NCBI GenBank assembly: GCA_910589385.1
Contig: CAJUTU010000002.1
Location: 124,001-188,000, forward strand
DNA length: 64,000 bases
Reading direction: 5' to 3'
Source of the DNA: an uncultured Lachnospiraceae bacterium
GTDB lineage: Bacteria; Bacillota; Clostridia; Lachnospirales; Lachnospiraceae
Positions 52,881-61,515 of the stretch are shown in pieces; positions within the stretch are counted from its first letter, which is position 1; each line of letters opens with the position of its first letter. Under the pieces are notes generated by a model. The model saw nothing but the letters and a program-made list of their open reading frames with translations, had not been told where the DNA came from and did not search any database. The position numbers and the translations under genes were made by a program.

Positions 52881-53657
52881 ATGTACAATGAAGAGAAGAC
52901 TGGCGTGATAATGGTCAGCAGGGCAATGGCGATCTTGAATTATTTATCGACAAAGGGCCGTCCGGTTGGGATTTCAGAAATTGCAAAGGATATGGGACTC
53001 CCGAAAGCTACGGTGTTTCGGATCTTAAACTCGCTGGAGGAGTGGGACGCGGTGGAATGCGAAGAAGACAGAGGCTATCATTTGGGCTGTTTTCTGGTGA
53101 AGCTGGGGAAGAGCGCAAGCTCAGATATTCATCTGATCGACATATGCAGGCCACACATGGAACAGATTGCAAAAGAGATAGAGGAAAATCTTAACCTGGC
53201 GATCGAGTATGAAAACGCGATGCTTTCAATCTATTCAACGAATATCGCAAGCCTTGTCCTTTCGCCCAAAAGTATCCCCATTTCTCCGTTGTATTGTTCT
53301 TCTGTTGGAAAAGCCGCGCTGGCCTATCTGGGGGAGGAACGCTTCAAAGCCTACTTTAAACGGCAGGATTTACGGAAACGGACGAAGTATACGCTGACAA
53401 CGCAGGAAGAATTAGAAACAGAGTGTGAGAAGATAAGGCGGGAAGGGATCGCCTTTGACGACCAGGAATATGAGGAAGGACTGTATTGCATTTCTGTTCC
53501 GATCTTGAATGGAGAAGGCGGGCTGGTAGCAAGTCTAGGCGTTTCCGGAGGCTATTCCCGTATGATCTCAAAGAAAGGGAAGATCATTAAGCTTCTGAAG
53601 GAGGCAAAAGAGCATATAGAAATTTACACAGAGAGCATGGATGGCTTTGTTTTATAA
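52881..53657 (+). CDS. IclR family transcriptional regulator
   Basis: A 258-residue protein. The N-terminal winged helix (LNYLSTKGRPVGISEIAKDM, then GLPKATVFRILNSLEEW) is followed by the IclR effector domain with SSVGKAALAYLGEERF and the ending GGLVASLGVSGGYSRM. AAAGGGCAGG precedes ATG 52881. The downstream operon promoter contains a GAAAC-GGC-GTTTC palindrome that it may bind. Its effector is probably the substrate or a breakdown product of that operon. Confidence 0.9.
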   Translation: MYNEEKTGVIMVSRAMAILNYLSTKGRPVGISEIAKDMGLPKATVFRILNSLEEWDAVECEEDRGYHLGCFLVKLGKSASSDIHLIDICRPHMEQIAKEIEENLNLAIEYENAMLSIYSTNIASLVLSPKSIPISPLYCSSVGKAALAYLGEERFKAYFKRQDLRKRTKYTLTTQEELETECEKIRREGIAFDDQEYEEGLYCISVPILNGEGGLVASLGVSGGYSRMISKKGKIIKLLKEAKEHIEIYTESMDGFVL

Positions 53658-53686
53658 AATGTATCGGAGCGGAGACTGCTGACCCG

Positions 53687-53757
53687 CGTGGGTATCCCGT
53701 AATGCATGTCCCTTCGGGACGGGTGGACAGCCTCACTGTCCAATAAGGTATAGAAAG
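53687..53757 (+). repeat. Structured repeat element, copy B
   Basis: GTGGGTATCCCGTAATGC, ATGTCCCTTCGGGACGGGTG, and the hairpin GGACAG-CCTCA-CTGTCC followed by AATAAGGTATAGAAAG match copy A at 18354-18460 in order and spacing. This copy has no palindromic insertion. It lies 30 bases after the IclR stop and just before a terminator, in the leader/trailer region between IclR and the MFS operon. Confidence 0.7.
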
Positions 53758-53764
53758 AAAAGAG

Positions 53765-53802
53765 GACCTCGGAATTGTATTTACGATTCTGAGGTCTTTT
53801 TT
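53765..53802 (+). terminator. Rho-independent terminator after IclR
   Basis: GACCTCGGAATT pairs with GATTCTGAGGTC (two G-U pairs) and is followed by TTTTTT. It separates the IclR transcript from the MFS operon promoter. Confidence 0.88.
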
Positions 53803-53893
53803 GGCGATTTGACGATTTTTGGGATGCGAATGAACATTTTTTTGGTGAAATTTCGTCCTTTTTGACAAAAATACGAAAAGAAATGAATTGATA

Positions 53894-53922
53894 TTGACAT
53901 TTATACATGTCGAATTTATAAT
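53894..53922 (+). promoter_or_regulatory. Consensus sigma-A promoter of the MFS/oxidoreductase operon
   Basis: TTGACA, exactly 17 bases, then TATAAT: a perfect consensus promoter 65 bases before ATG 53987. A promoter this strong would need repression; the palindrome at 53938 is well placed for it. Confidence 0.9.
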
Positions 53923-53937
53923 TATTTTACAAAAACG

Positions 53938-53950
53938 GAAACGGCGTTTC
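53938..53950 (+). promoter_or_regulatory. Candidate operator palindrome
   Basis: GAAAC-GGC-GTTTC lies about 8 bases after the expected transcription start. A partly related GATATTTC follows at 53962-53972. Binding here would block transcription. The neighbouring IclR gene is the likely source of the regulator; this is inference. Confidence 0.5.
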
Positions 53951-53986
53951 AAAATAATAAAACGATATTTCAAAAAGGAGGAAGTT

Positions 53987-55225
53987 ATGAACTCAAAAAT
54001 CAGAAAGTATTTGACAATTGTGGCGTTAGGAATGGCAGGTGGTTCGATTTATTTTCTGCCATATATTAAATTTGTATTTTACGATGCACAGATTGCGAGT
54101 ATGGGGATCACGAATGTACAGTCCGGACTTTTGATGACAGTGTATACGGTAGTGAATATGATTCTTTACATACCGGGCGGGATTTTAGCGGATAAGCTTT
54201 CGGCTAAAAAGTCTCTCATTTTTTCTCTGGCTGCCACATCATTGCTGGCATATGTTTATGCGTTTACGATGAAAAATTTTGTGGTTTCCATGATCGTGTA
54301 TCTGGGCTTGTCCTTGTCAACTGCATTTGTTTTCTGGTCTTCTCTTATGAAAGCAGTCAGAATCGTCGGCACAGAGGAAGAACAGGGCTTTATGTATGGC
54401 GTGTATTATGCCTGTAACGGAATTATGAACGCTTTGACAGGCGCGATCGCACTAAGGTTTTTCAATTCCGCAGGCGGAGATATGGAGGCTGGATTTTTCC
54501 GTGCAGTCGTTTCCGGTGGGTCTGTCACGATCGTTGCAGCAATCTTGCTGGCAGTTTTGATGAAGGAAGGAAATCAGGCTTCAGCGGCAGTGGACTCCGA
54601 GGAAGATAAGTTTAAATTTGCTGACGTAGGTAAGGTTTTGAAGAACCCGGTCGTATGGGTTGCGTCTTTTGTTATTTTCTGCGGCGACGGAATTTATACA
54701 AGCGTATCTTACTTTAATCCCTATCTGACGGAAGTGATCGGGATCACACCTTCCGACTCCAGCTTGATTTCGGTTTTCCGTCAGGGACTGCTGCTCCTTG
54801 CTCCGGTTGGAGGGATCCTGGCAGATAAAATATTCAAGTCTACCTGTAAGTGGCTGACCACAGCATTTGGGATCGTAGCGCTGCTGTTTGCGTCTGTTAT
54901 GTTTATCCCGGCTTCGATAAACCCGACAGTTGCGAGCGTTTACACCCTGGTTCCAAGCGCGGTGGCGATGATGCTGTATGGTGTGATCTTCTCGGTTATG
55001 AGTGAAGCAGGAATCCCGCGTGCCCTGACAGGAACTGCTATCGGGATTGCATCGATCATCGGATATACGCCGGATTCTCTGTATTCTCTGATTTTCGGAG
55101 GGATGCTGGATAAGTTTGGCGGACAAGGCTATAACTACATTTTTACGTTCCTGATCATTAGCTGTGTGATCGGCGCGGTGCTTGCACAGTTTGTCAGACG
55201 GTTGGGATTAAAGGCAGCGGAATAG
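53987..55225 (+). CDS. MFS transporter
   Basis: A 412-residue carrier with about twelve helices. GGILADKLSAKKSLI is the conserved loop between helices 2 and 3 (GxLaDrxgrk pattern), and GGILADKIFKSTCKW its repeat in the second half. AAGGAGG precedes ATG 53987, so the longer frame from 53888 is excluded. It is the first gene of the operon and probably imports the substrate or exports an end product. Confidence 0.88.
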   Translation: MNSKIRKYLTIVALGMAGGSIYFLPYIKFVFYDAQIASMGITNVQSGLLMTVYTVVNMILYIPGGILADKLSAKKSLIFSLAATSLLAYVYAFTMKNFVVSMIVYLGLSLSTAFVFWSSLMKAVRIVGTEEEQGFMYGVYYACNGIMNALTGAIALRFFNSAGGDMEAGFFRAVVSGGSVTIVAAILLAVLMKEGNQASAAVDSEEDKFKFADVGKVLKNPVVWVASFVIFCGDGIYTSVSYFNPYLTEVIGITPSDSSLISVFRQGLLLLAPVGGILADKIFKSTCKWLTTAFGIVALLFASVMFIPASINPTVASVYTLVPSAVAMMLYGVIFSVMSEAGIPRALTGTAIGIASIIGYTPDSLYSLIFGGMLDKFGGQGYNYIFTFLIISCVIGAVLAQFVRRLGLKAAE

Positions 55226-55256
55226 AAGGAAGTATCATTGTGAGGACAAGGTTAAT

Positions 55257-55463
55257 ATGAAAGCAAAAGAAAAAGTATATACAGATGTTGCAAGATGTAA
55301 GGGGTGCGGTTACTGTATTCAAGCATGTCCGAAGCAGGCGGTCACGGTATCAGATCATATCAATGAAAATGGATATAATGTGATACAGGTAGATGAAAAC
55401 AATTGTATAGCGTGCGGAATCTGTTACAGGGTATGCCCGGATTACGTCTTTGAAATACGATAG
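55257..55463 (+). CDS. 2-oxoacid:ferredoxin oxidoreductase delta subunit (ferredoxin-like)
   Basis: A 68-residue protein with two CX2CX2CX3C motifs (CKGCGYCIQACPK and CIACGICYRVCPD) for two 4Fe-4S clusters. As the first of four subunit genes (order delta-alpha-beta-gamma) it passes electrons from the thiamine-diphosphate centre to external ferredoxin. Confidence 0.9.
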   Translation: MKAKEKVYTDVARCKGCGYCIQACPKQAVTVSDHINENGYNVIQVDENNCIACGICYRVCPDYVFEIR

Positions 55464-55474
55464 AGGAGGAGTTT

Positions 55475-56527
55475 ATGTCTAAAGTATTATTAAAAGGAAA
55501 TGAGGCGCTTGCAGAAGCGGCATTGGCAGCAGGCTGCCGTTTTTACAGTGGGTATCCGATCACGCCGCAGACAGAAATACTGGAGTATCTTTCCTGGAGG
55601 ATGGAGGAAGTGGGAGGTGTTTTTATCCAGGCTGAATCCGAGCTTTCCGGTATCAATATGGTCTTGGGAGCTGCCGCCGCAGGCGCTCGGGCGCTGACAT
55701 CCTCCTCGGGTCCGGGGTTCTCTTTAAAGCAGGAAGGGATTTCCTATCTGGTAGCAGCAGACCTTCCGGCAGTGATCGTGGATGTCATGCGGATTGGTAC
55801 TGGCCTGGGAGATATTTCCCAGGGGCAGGGGGATTATTGGCAGTTGACGAGAGGCGGAGGTCATGGTGATTACCGCACGATCGTATTGGCTCCGGCTTCT
55901 GTGCAGGAAAATGCAGATTTCATGTCAGAGGCATTTGAACTGGCGGAAAAATACCGCCATCCGGTGCTGATCGCTTCGGACGCGGCGATCGGCCAGATGA
56001 TCGAGGCTGTAGAAATAGCGGAATTTCAGGAACATAATATCGATAAGTTCGGCTGGACGGTCAAGGGATGCAAAAAAGGCGACGAGCATCGAAAGATACA
56101 GAATGTTTATTATACGCATCCGGATTATGAAGCTTTTCTGCGCGGCAAATATAAAGAGATCGAAGAGAAGGAGCAGCGCTATGAAATGATTCAGGTGGAG
56201 GACGCGGAGGTCGTTCTTGTGGCCTATGGGATCAGTTCCAGAGTCTGTATGGAAACAGTAGAGATGGCACGGGAAAAAGGGCTGAAAGTAGGGTTGATCC
56301 GTCCCATCACTTTATGGCCGTTTCCCACAAAGGCGTTTCAAAAGGCGCTCCATGCCAGATTGTTCCTGTCTGTAGAAATCAATATTTTAGGGCAGATGGC
56401 AGATGATATCAGGCTTGCAGTAAAGGGAAAAGTACCGGTGGTACATTATGGCTCCATTTTCGAGATCCCGGAGCCGGAGGATATGATAAAAAAGATAGAA
56501 GAATGGCTGAATAAGGAGGAGGTTTGA
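55475..56527 (+). CDS. 2-oxoacid:ferredoxin oxidoreductase alpha subunit (VorB/KorA-like)
   Basis: A 350-residue protein. GNEALAEAALAAGCRFYSGY-PITPQTEI and the line SSGPGFSLKQEGISYLVAAD are the conserved CoA/pyrimidine-side motifs of the alpha subunit. In sequence it looks closer to the branched-chain (Vor) and 2-oxoglutarate (Kor) enzymes than to single-chain pyruvate enzymes. Start is behind AGGAGG, 11 bases after the delta gene. Confidence 0.9.
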   Translation: MSKVLLKGNEALAEAALAAGCRFYSGYPITPQTEILEYLSWRMEEVGGVFIQAESELSGINMVLGAAAAGARALTSSSGPGFSLKQEGISYLVAADLPAVIVDVMRIGTGLGDISQGQGDYWQLTRGGGHGDYRTIVLAPASVQENADFMSEAFELAEKYRHPVLIASDAAIGQMIEAVEIAEFQEHNIDKFGWTVKGCKKGDEHRKIQNVYYTHPDYEAFLRGKYKEIEEKEQRYEMIQVEDAEVVLVAYGISSRVCMETVEMAREKGLKVGLIRPITLWPFPTKAFQKALHARLFLSVEINILGQMADDIRLAVKGKVPVVHYGSIFEIPEPEDMIKKIEEWLNKEEV

Positions 56528-56528
56528 T

Positions 56529-57251
56529 ATGCAGTTAGTTGCTCCTGAAACAGTAACATTTACAAAGAGCGGATTTTGTCCGGGCTGCGGTCATGGACTG
56601 GCAGTCAGATTGATTGCGGAAACAGTAGAAAAGATGGCTCTGAATGAAAAGCTGATCACAGTAGTAGATGTGGCCTGCGGTTCACTAAATATAAATTCAT
56701 GGAAATTTGATACCATCATGGCGGCACATGGAAGACCCATTCCTACGGCGGTCGGCGTCAAAAAAGTGCGGCCCCAGAACCCGGTGCTTGCATATATAGG
56801 AGACGGTGCTGCCTACGCGATCGGAATGGCGGAGATGATGCATGTGGGGATCCGAAACGATAATATTATCACAATAGTCATTAACAACAGCTTATTTGGA
56901 ATGACAGGAGGACAGTGCGCGCCCACATCCCTGCCGGGGCAGGTTACAACTTCCACTCCGCATGGGAAAAACGCAGAAAAATGGGGGATGCCTTTTCAGA
57001 TTGAAAAAGCATTTTCGGGATTGGAGATCGCCTATCTTGCCCGGGGAAGCCTTGCAGATGCAAAGGGAATGAATATCAGCAAAAAATATATAGAAAAAGC
57101 TTTTGAAAAGCATATGAACGGGGAAGGGTTCTGCCTGGTGGAATTATTGTCCCCATGTCCTACTAACCTGAATATGTCACCGGTGAAATGTGCACAGAGG
57201 ATTAATGAGGAGATGCTGAGGTATTTTCCATTAGGCGAATTTAAAATGTAA
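56529..57251 (+). CDS. 2-oxoacid:ferredoxin oxidoreductase beta subunit (VorA/KorB-like)
   Basis: A 240-residue protein. FCPGCGHGLAVRLIAE has the cluster-near cysteines, and AYIGDGAAYAIGMAEMMHVG with IVINNSLFGMTGGQ is the thiamine diphosphate motif GDG...NN. It follows the alpha gene after one base. It decarboxylates the 2-oxoacid and makes the acyl-CoA with the other subunits. Confidence 0.92.
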   Translation: MQLVAPETVTFTKSGFCPGCGHGLAVRLIAETVEKMALNEKLITVVDVACGSLNINSWKFDTIMAAHGRPIPTAVGVKKVRPQNPVLAYIGDGAAYAIGMAEMMHVGIRNDNIITIVINNSLFGMTGGQCAPTSLPGQVTTSTPHGKNAEKWGMPFQIEKAFSGLEIAYLARGSLADAKGMNISKKYIEKAFEKHMNGEGFCLVELLSPCPTNLNMSPVKCAQRINEEMLRYFPLGEFKM

Positions 57252-57266
57252 GAAAGGGTATGTGCT

Positions 57267-57815
57267 ATGAAGAAGGAAATTATTTGTGCCGGTTTTGGCG
57301 GACAGGGAGTACTTACAGCAGGAATGATCCTGATCCACGCAGGAATGGGGCAGGATCAAAATGTCTTGTTTTATCCATCCTATGGTTCCGAAATGAGAGG
57401 CGGAACGGCAAATTGTACCGTGAAGGTCAGCGATAAGATGATCGCAAGCCCGGTCTCAAAGCATCCGGATATCCTGCTGGCTTTAAATACACCGGCTGTT
57501 GAAAAGTTCGAGCCGTGTTTAAAAAGTGGCGGAGTGCTCTTAGTGAATTCGTCCATTGTCCCGAAAGAGCAGAAATTCCGGGAGGATATTCATGTGATCA
57601 AAATTCCGGCAACGGATATTGCGGCAGAGGTGCAGAACCTGAAAGCGGCGAATCTTGTGATGCTGGGGGCTCTGGCTGCGAGGACAGATTTATTTGAAGT
57701 CGATTATCTGGAGAAAGCAATCCTGGAGTTCTTTGAGAAAAAGGGAAAAGGAATTTACAATGAAAAAAATGCGTCCTGTTACCGACAGGGAGTCAGGGCA
57801 GCAAAAGGACAGTGA
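57267..57815 (+). CDS. 2-oxoacid:ferredoxin oxidoreductase gamma subunit
   Basis: A 182-residue protein with the gamma-subunit start CAGFGGQGVLTAGMILIHAG and the conserved SYGSEMRGGTANCTVKVSD. It completes the four-subunit enzyme. The next gene starts 12 bases later. Confidence 0.92.
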   Translation: MKKEIICAGFGGQGVLTAGMILIHAGMGQDQNVLFYPSYGSEMRGGTANCTVKVSDKMIASPVSKHPDILLALNTPAVEKFEPCLKSGGVLLVNSSIVPKEQKFREDIHVIKIPATDIAAEVQNLKAANLVMLGALAARTDLFEVDYLEKAILEFFEKKGKGIYNEKNASCYRQGVRAAKGQ

Positions 57816-57827
57816 GGAGGTGATCAG

Positions 57828-59930
57828 ATGGATCTGACGAAGCTGTTGAAGCCCAGAACAATAGCAGTGGTTGGAGCAAGTGAAAAAGAGGGTTTTGGAG
57901 GTGATGTGTGCAGGAACATTCTTTCTTATATGAAAGAGTCAGATAACGTTTACTTCGTAAATCCCAGACGAGACAAGGTGTTTGGCAGACCGTGTTTTCC
58001 GTCGGTTTCCCATGTGCCGGATATGGTTGACCTGATGATCGTCTGCACCCCGCAGAAGACGGTGATCCCGCTTTTGGAGGAGGGAGCCAAAAAAGGCTGC
58101 GGCGGAGCAGTTATCTTTGCCAGCGGTTATGGAGAGACAGGGACGCCGGAGGGAAAGAAAAACGAAAAGGAGCTTTTGGAAAAAGCAAAAGAGCTGGACA
58201 TTGCAGTGATGGGACCGAACTGTGCTGGGTATGTTAATTATGTGGACAATATACAGGCGTTTGCGTTTATTTCCGAAAAGCGGGAGCGCAAAGGGAATAT
58301 AGGAGTTGTTTCCCAAAGCGGACAATTATGTCTATCCATGATGGATTGTCCTTCTATGAGATTTTCCTACAATATTTCGGCTGGAAATGCCAAAGGAGTC
58401 CAGATGGAAGATTATATGGAGTTTCTGGCAGAGGATGAAGATACAAAAGTGATCAGCCTTTATATAGAAGGAGTCAAAAATGCGGAAAAATTTGTGGATG
58501 TGCTGAATAAGGCTGCGGCGAAGAAAAAACCGGTCGTTGTATTAAAGGCAGGGAGGAGCAGCAAAGGGCAGGCGATCGCGGCCTCCCATACCGGAAGCCT
58601 GTCAGGTTCTGATGCGGCTTTTGACGCGCTTCTGAAAAAATTCGGAGCCGTCCGGGTGGAAGACCTGGAAGAATTGACCGCAATGTCACTGCTTTTATCA
58701 ACCATTCCCGGACTGCCCGGGAAAGCAGATTTTGCTTCTATGAATCTTTCCGGCGGGGAAACTGCGATCTGTGCGGATGTGGGATATTTGAACGGAATTT
58801 CTTATCCTGATTTTACGGAAGAAACACTGCGCGCTTTAAAAGAATTGCTGCCGGGCTATGCAACGCCGAATAATCCATTGGATATGACGGCAAGCCTGTC
58901 GTATGACGCAGATTTGTATGCAAAGGCGCTGGAAACAGTTATGGATGACCCCAATGTGGGAATGGTGCTGATCGGATATACGCTGTTATATGAGATCGCA
59001 GATCCGGCGATCCACTATATGTATGAGGGCATTAGAAAAGTAGTCCAGAAAAAAGGCGCACAGTGCAAACCGATTGCCGTGATCCCATTTGCGGAAAATA
59101 CAAGAAACCCGGAATATCAGCAAAAGCTGTTTGAAATCGGCGTGCCTGTACTCCCGCCGCCGGTATATGCATTTAAGATGTTGAAAAAACTGTCGGAGCT
59201 CGTGACGTACGATTACGCTGCTGCCAGCCATACGATCGCCCTGCCGGAAAAGAGTGGCGGGAGGACATATGCACTTTCTGAGCATGAGAGTAAGATGGAG
59301 TTAAAAGCATTTGGAGTTTCGATACCGGAAGAGAAAATAGTCACATCGCCTGAAGAGGCAGCGGAAATGGCCCGTGCCGCGCAGGGAGCTTTCGCGATGA
59401 AGATAGAGTCTGCTGATATCCTGCATAAAAGTGATGTAGGCGGCGTTATGCTGAATGTTTCCGGCGGCAGCGAGGCTTATGAGGCTTACGGCAGGATTTT
59501 GGAAAACGTAAGAAAAAACTGTCCGGATGCCCGTGTAAACGGGGTATTGATGGTTCCTATGCTGAAAGCCGGGACGGAAATGATCCTTGGAGTGAACAAC
59601 GATCCCCAGTTTGGCCCGGTCATCATGGTTGGAATGGGCGGAGTATTTGTGGAATTGTTTAAGGATGTAGCTGTATACCCGGCGCCGGTTAATAAAAAAG
59701 AAGCGTTGGAGCTGCTGCGTTCCTTAAAATCCTGGCGGCTGCTCAACGGATACCGGGGGCAAAAGAAATGTGATATCAATGCTTTATGCGAGACGATCGT
59801 AAGTGTGAGCAAATTTGCAGCCGCAAATAAAAATACATTAAAGGAGCTGGATATAAATCCTTTATTTGTCTATCCTGAGGGCGAGGGGGTCGGCGTTGCG
59901 GACAGCCTGATCGTAAAGTATAAGGAATAG
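57828..59930 (+). CDS. ADP-forming acyl-CoA synthetase (acetate-CoA ligase type), fused alpha-beta
   Basis: A 700-residue single chain. Residues 1-130 are a CoA-binding domain (RTIAVVGASEKEGFGGDVCR); about 150-450 are the succinyl-CoA ligase-like domains with ASHTGSLSGSDAAFDALLKK, carrying the conserved histidine; 470-700 are an ATP-grasp domain (AMKIESADILHKSDVGGVML). It turns an acyl-CoA plus ADP and phosphate into acid, CoA and ATP. Directly after the 2-oxoacid oxidoreductase, it would conserve energy from the acyl-CoA that enzyme makes. Confidence 0.9.
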   Translation: MDLTKLLKPRTIAVVGASEKEGFGGDVCRNILSYMKESDNVYFVNPRRDKVFGRPCFPSVSHVPDMVDLMIVCTPQKTVIPLLEEGAKKGCGGAVIFASGYGETGTPEGKKNEKELLEKAKELDIAVMGPNCAGYVNYVDNIQAFAFISEKRERKGNIGVVSQSGQLCLSMMDCPSMRFSYNISAGNAKGVQMEDYMEFLAEDEDTKVISLYIEGVKNAEKFVDVLNKAAAKKKPVVVLKAGRSSKGQAIAASHTGSLSGSDAAFDALLKKFGAVRVEDLEELTAMSLLLSTIPGLPGKADFASMNLSGGETAICADVGYLNGISYPDFTEETLRALKELLPGYATPNNPLDMTASLSYDADLYAKALETVMDDPNVGMVLIGYTLLYEIADPAIHYMYEGIRKVVQKKGAQCKPIAVIPFAENTRNPEYQQKLFEIGVPVLPPPVYAFKMLKKLSELVTYDYAAASHTIALPEKSGGRTYALSEHESKMELKAFGVSIPEEKIVTSPEEAAEMARAAQGAFAMKIESADILHKSDVGGVMLNVSGGSEAYEAYGRILENVRKNCPDARVNGVLMVPMLKAGTEMILGVNNDPQFGPVIMVGMGGVFVELFKDVAVYPAPVNKKEALELLRSLKSWRLLNGYRGQKKCDINALCETIVSVSKFAAANKNTLKELDINPLFVYPEGEGVGVADSLIVKYKE

Positions 59931-59951
59931 CTGTGCTAAAGAGGTTTTCTT

Positions 59952-61481
59952 ATGAGGAAGTTCTGTCAGAAAATAAATTTAAAGATTTTTATACCATCTT
60001 GTATCACATTGATGCTTCTGATTTTTATACTGCTGTTATGGCCCGAAAGGGCACGGAAAGCCGTTATGTATCTGTTTGATATCTGTACGGATTCTTTTGG
60101 ATGGCTTTATCTTACAGCATGTATCATCAGCTTTGCATTTTTAATATGGCTTTCTCTTGGGAGATTCGGCAGTGTAAAACTGGGTGGAAAGGATGAAAAA
60201 CCGCAGTATTCCGACATTTCCTGGATTGCAATGCTGTTCACCGCGGGGGTCGGCACCAGCATTGTGATATTGGGATTCCTGGAACCGATCTATTATGTGA
60301 GCAGCCCACCTTTCCAGATTGTCCCATTTAGTGAAACCGCATATGAATATGCACATATGTATGGGCAGTTTCATTGGGGATTCAGCGCATGGGCATTTTA
60401 TAATCCTGCGATCGTCGCGGTTGCATATATGATGTATGTGAAAAAGAAATCCAGCATACGGCTGAGTTCTGCCTGCGGTATCCTGTTAAATAAGCATACA
60501 GACGGCTGGCTGGGGTACTGTATTGACATCCTTGTTGTTTTCGGCGTTGTGGACTCTATTTCTACCTCATTAGGAATCGGTACTCCGGTTCTGGCCGATG
60601 TGATACGAAAGGTATTCGGCATTCCAAAAGACTATGAACTGATAGTAAAAATGGTCGTTCTGACCGTCTGGATCCTTATTTTTGGTACAAGCGTTTATCT
60701 TGGGCTGGACAAGGGGATCCAAAGACTGAGCAATATAAATATCGGTATGGCGTTTCTTTTCATGCTGGTTGTGCTGCTGGCAGGCCCGACGGTGGATATC
60801 CTAAAAATGGAAGTCAACAGTGCAGGCTTATATGTCCGGGAATTTTTCAGGATGAGCACGTATATGCAGCCGTTTGGAAGTGGGGAATTTACAAAAAACT
60901 GGACCGTATTCTATTGGGGATGGTGGATTGCCTTTATGCCTATGATGGGCATGTTTATCGGAAAAATCTCGCGTGGGAGAACGATAAAAAATGTTGTATG
61001 GGGACAGCTTTTGTGGGGCACGCTCGGATGTTGTTTTAGCTTTATGATCTTTGGCGGTTATTCTCTCTGGCTCCAGCAAAGCGGACAAGTAGATCTGGCC
61101 GCGATCTTAAATGAAGAGGGGCAGGGGGGAGCGGTCATCGCCATTTTGGAAACACTGCCAATGGCCAGGTTTATGATGCTGTTTTTGTGTATCGTCTGCT
61201 TTATTTATCTGGCGACCACTATTGATTCCTGCGCTTATGTGCTGGCAGGCGTGACAACAAAGGCGCTGGCTCCGGATCAGGAGCCGGCAAGGTGGAACAG
61301 GATTTTCTGGGCGGTCGTATTTTGCGTGCTGTCCATTGCGCTGATGCTCATCGGAGGGATTGAATCTGTAAAGATCATGTCGGTTGTAACAGGGCTGCCG
61401 CTGATATTTGTTCTGTTTCTTCTGATGTTAGCAGTGAAACGCACGTTGGAACAAGATATACCGAAGGATGAAAAACTTTGA
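59952..61481 (+). CDS. BCCT family transporter
   Basis: A 509-residue carrier with about twelve helices. The BCCT signature around helix 8 is present as VFYWGWWIAFMPMMGMFIG followed by KISRGRTIKN. The unwound substrate segment reads MLFTAGVGTSIVILGFLEPI, without the tryptophan common in betaine carriers (usual pattern G-M-G-I-G...W-G-xAEP). Known members carry quaternary ammonium compounds such as betaine, choline or carnitine; the altered segment suggests another zwitterion. It is in the operon between the CoA ligase and the lyase. Confidence 0.88.
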   Translation: MRKFCQKINLKIFIPSCITLMLLIFILLLWPERARKAVMYLFDICTDSFGWLYLTACIISFAFLIWLSLGRFGSVKLGGKDEKPQYSDISWIAMLFTAGVGTSIVILGFLEPIYYVSSPPFQIVPFSETAYEYAHMYGQFHWGFSAWAFYNPAIVAVAYMMYVKKKSSIRLSSACGILLNKHTDGWLGYCIDILVVFGVVDSISTSLGIGTPVLADVIRKVFGIPKDYELIVKMVVLTVWILIFGTSVYLGLDKGIQRLSNINIGMAFLFMLVVLLAGPTVDILKMEVNSAGLYVREFFRMSTYMQPFGSGEFTKNWTVFYWGWWIAFMPMMGMFIGKISRGRTIKNVVWGQLLWGTLGCCFSFMIFGGYSLWLQQSGQVDLAAILNEEGQGGAVIAILETLPMARFMMLFLCIVCFIYLATTIDSCAYVLAGVTTKALAPDQEPARWNRIFWAVVFCVLSIALMLIGGIESVKIMSVVTGLPLIFVLFLLMLAVKRTLEQDIPKDEKL

Positions 61482-61515
61482 TACAGGATATAGAAGAATA
61501 AGGAAGGAGGATATT

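Noticed and set aside
54581..55126. 181-codon minus-strand frame opposite the MFS gene
   Set aside because: Shadow of the transporter; composition is not protein-like.
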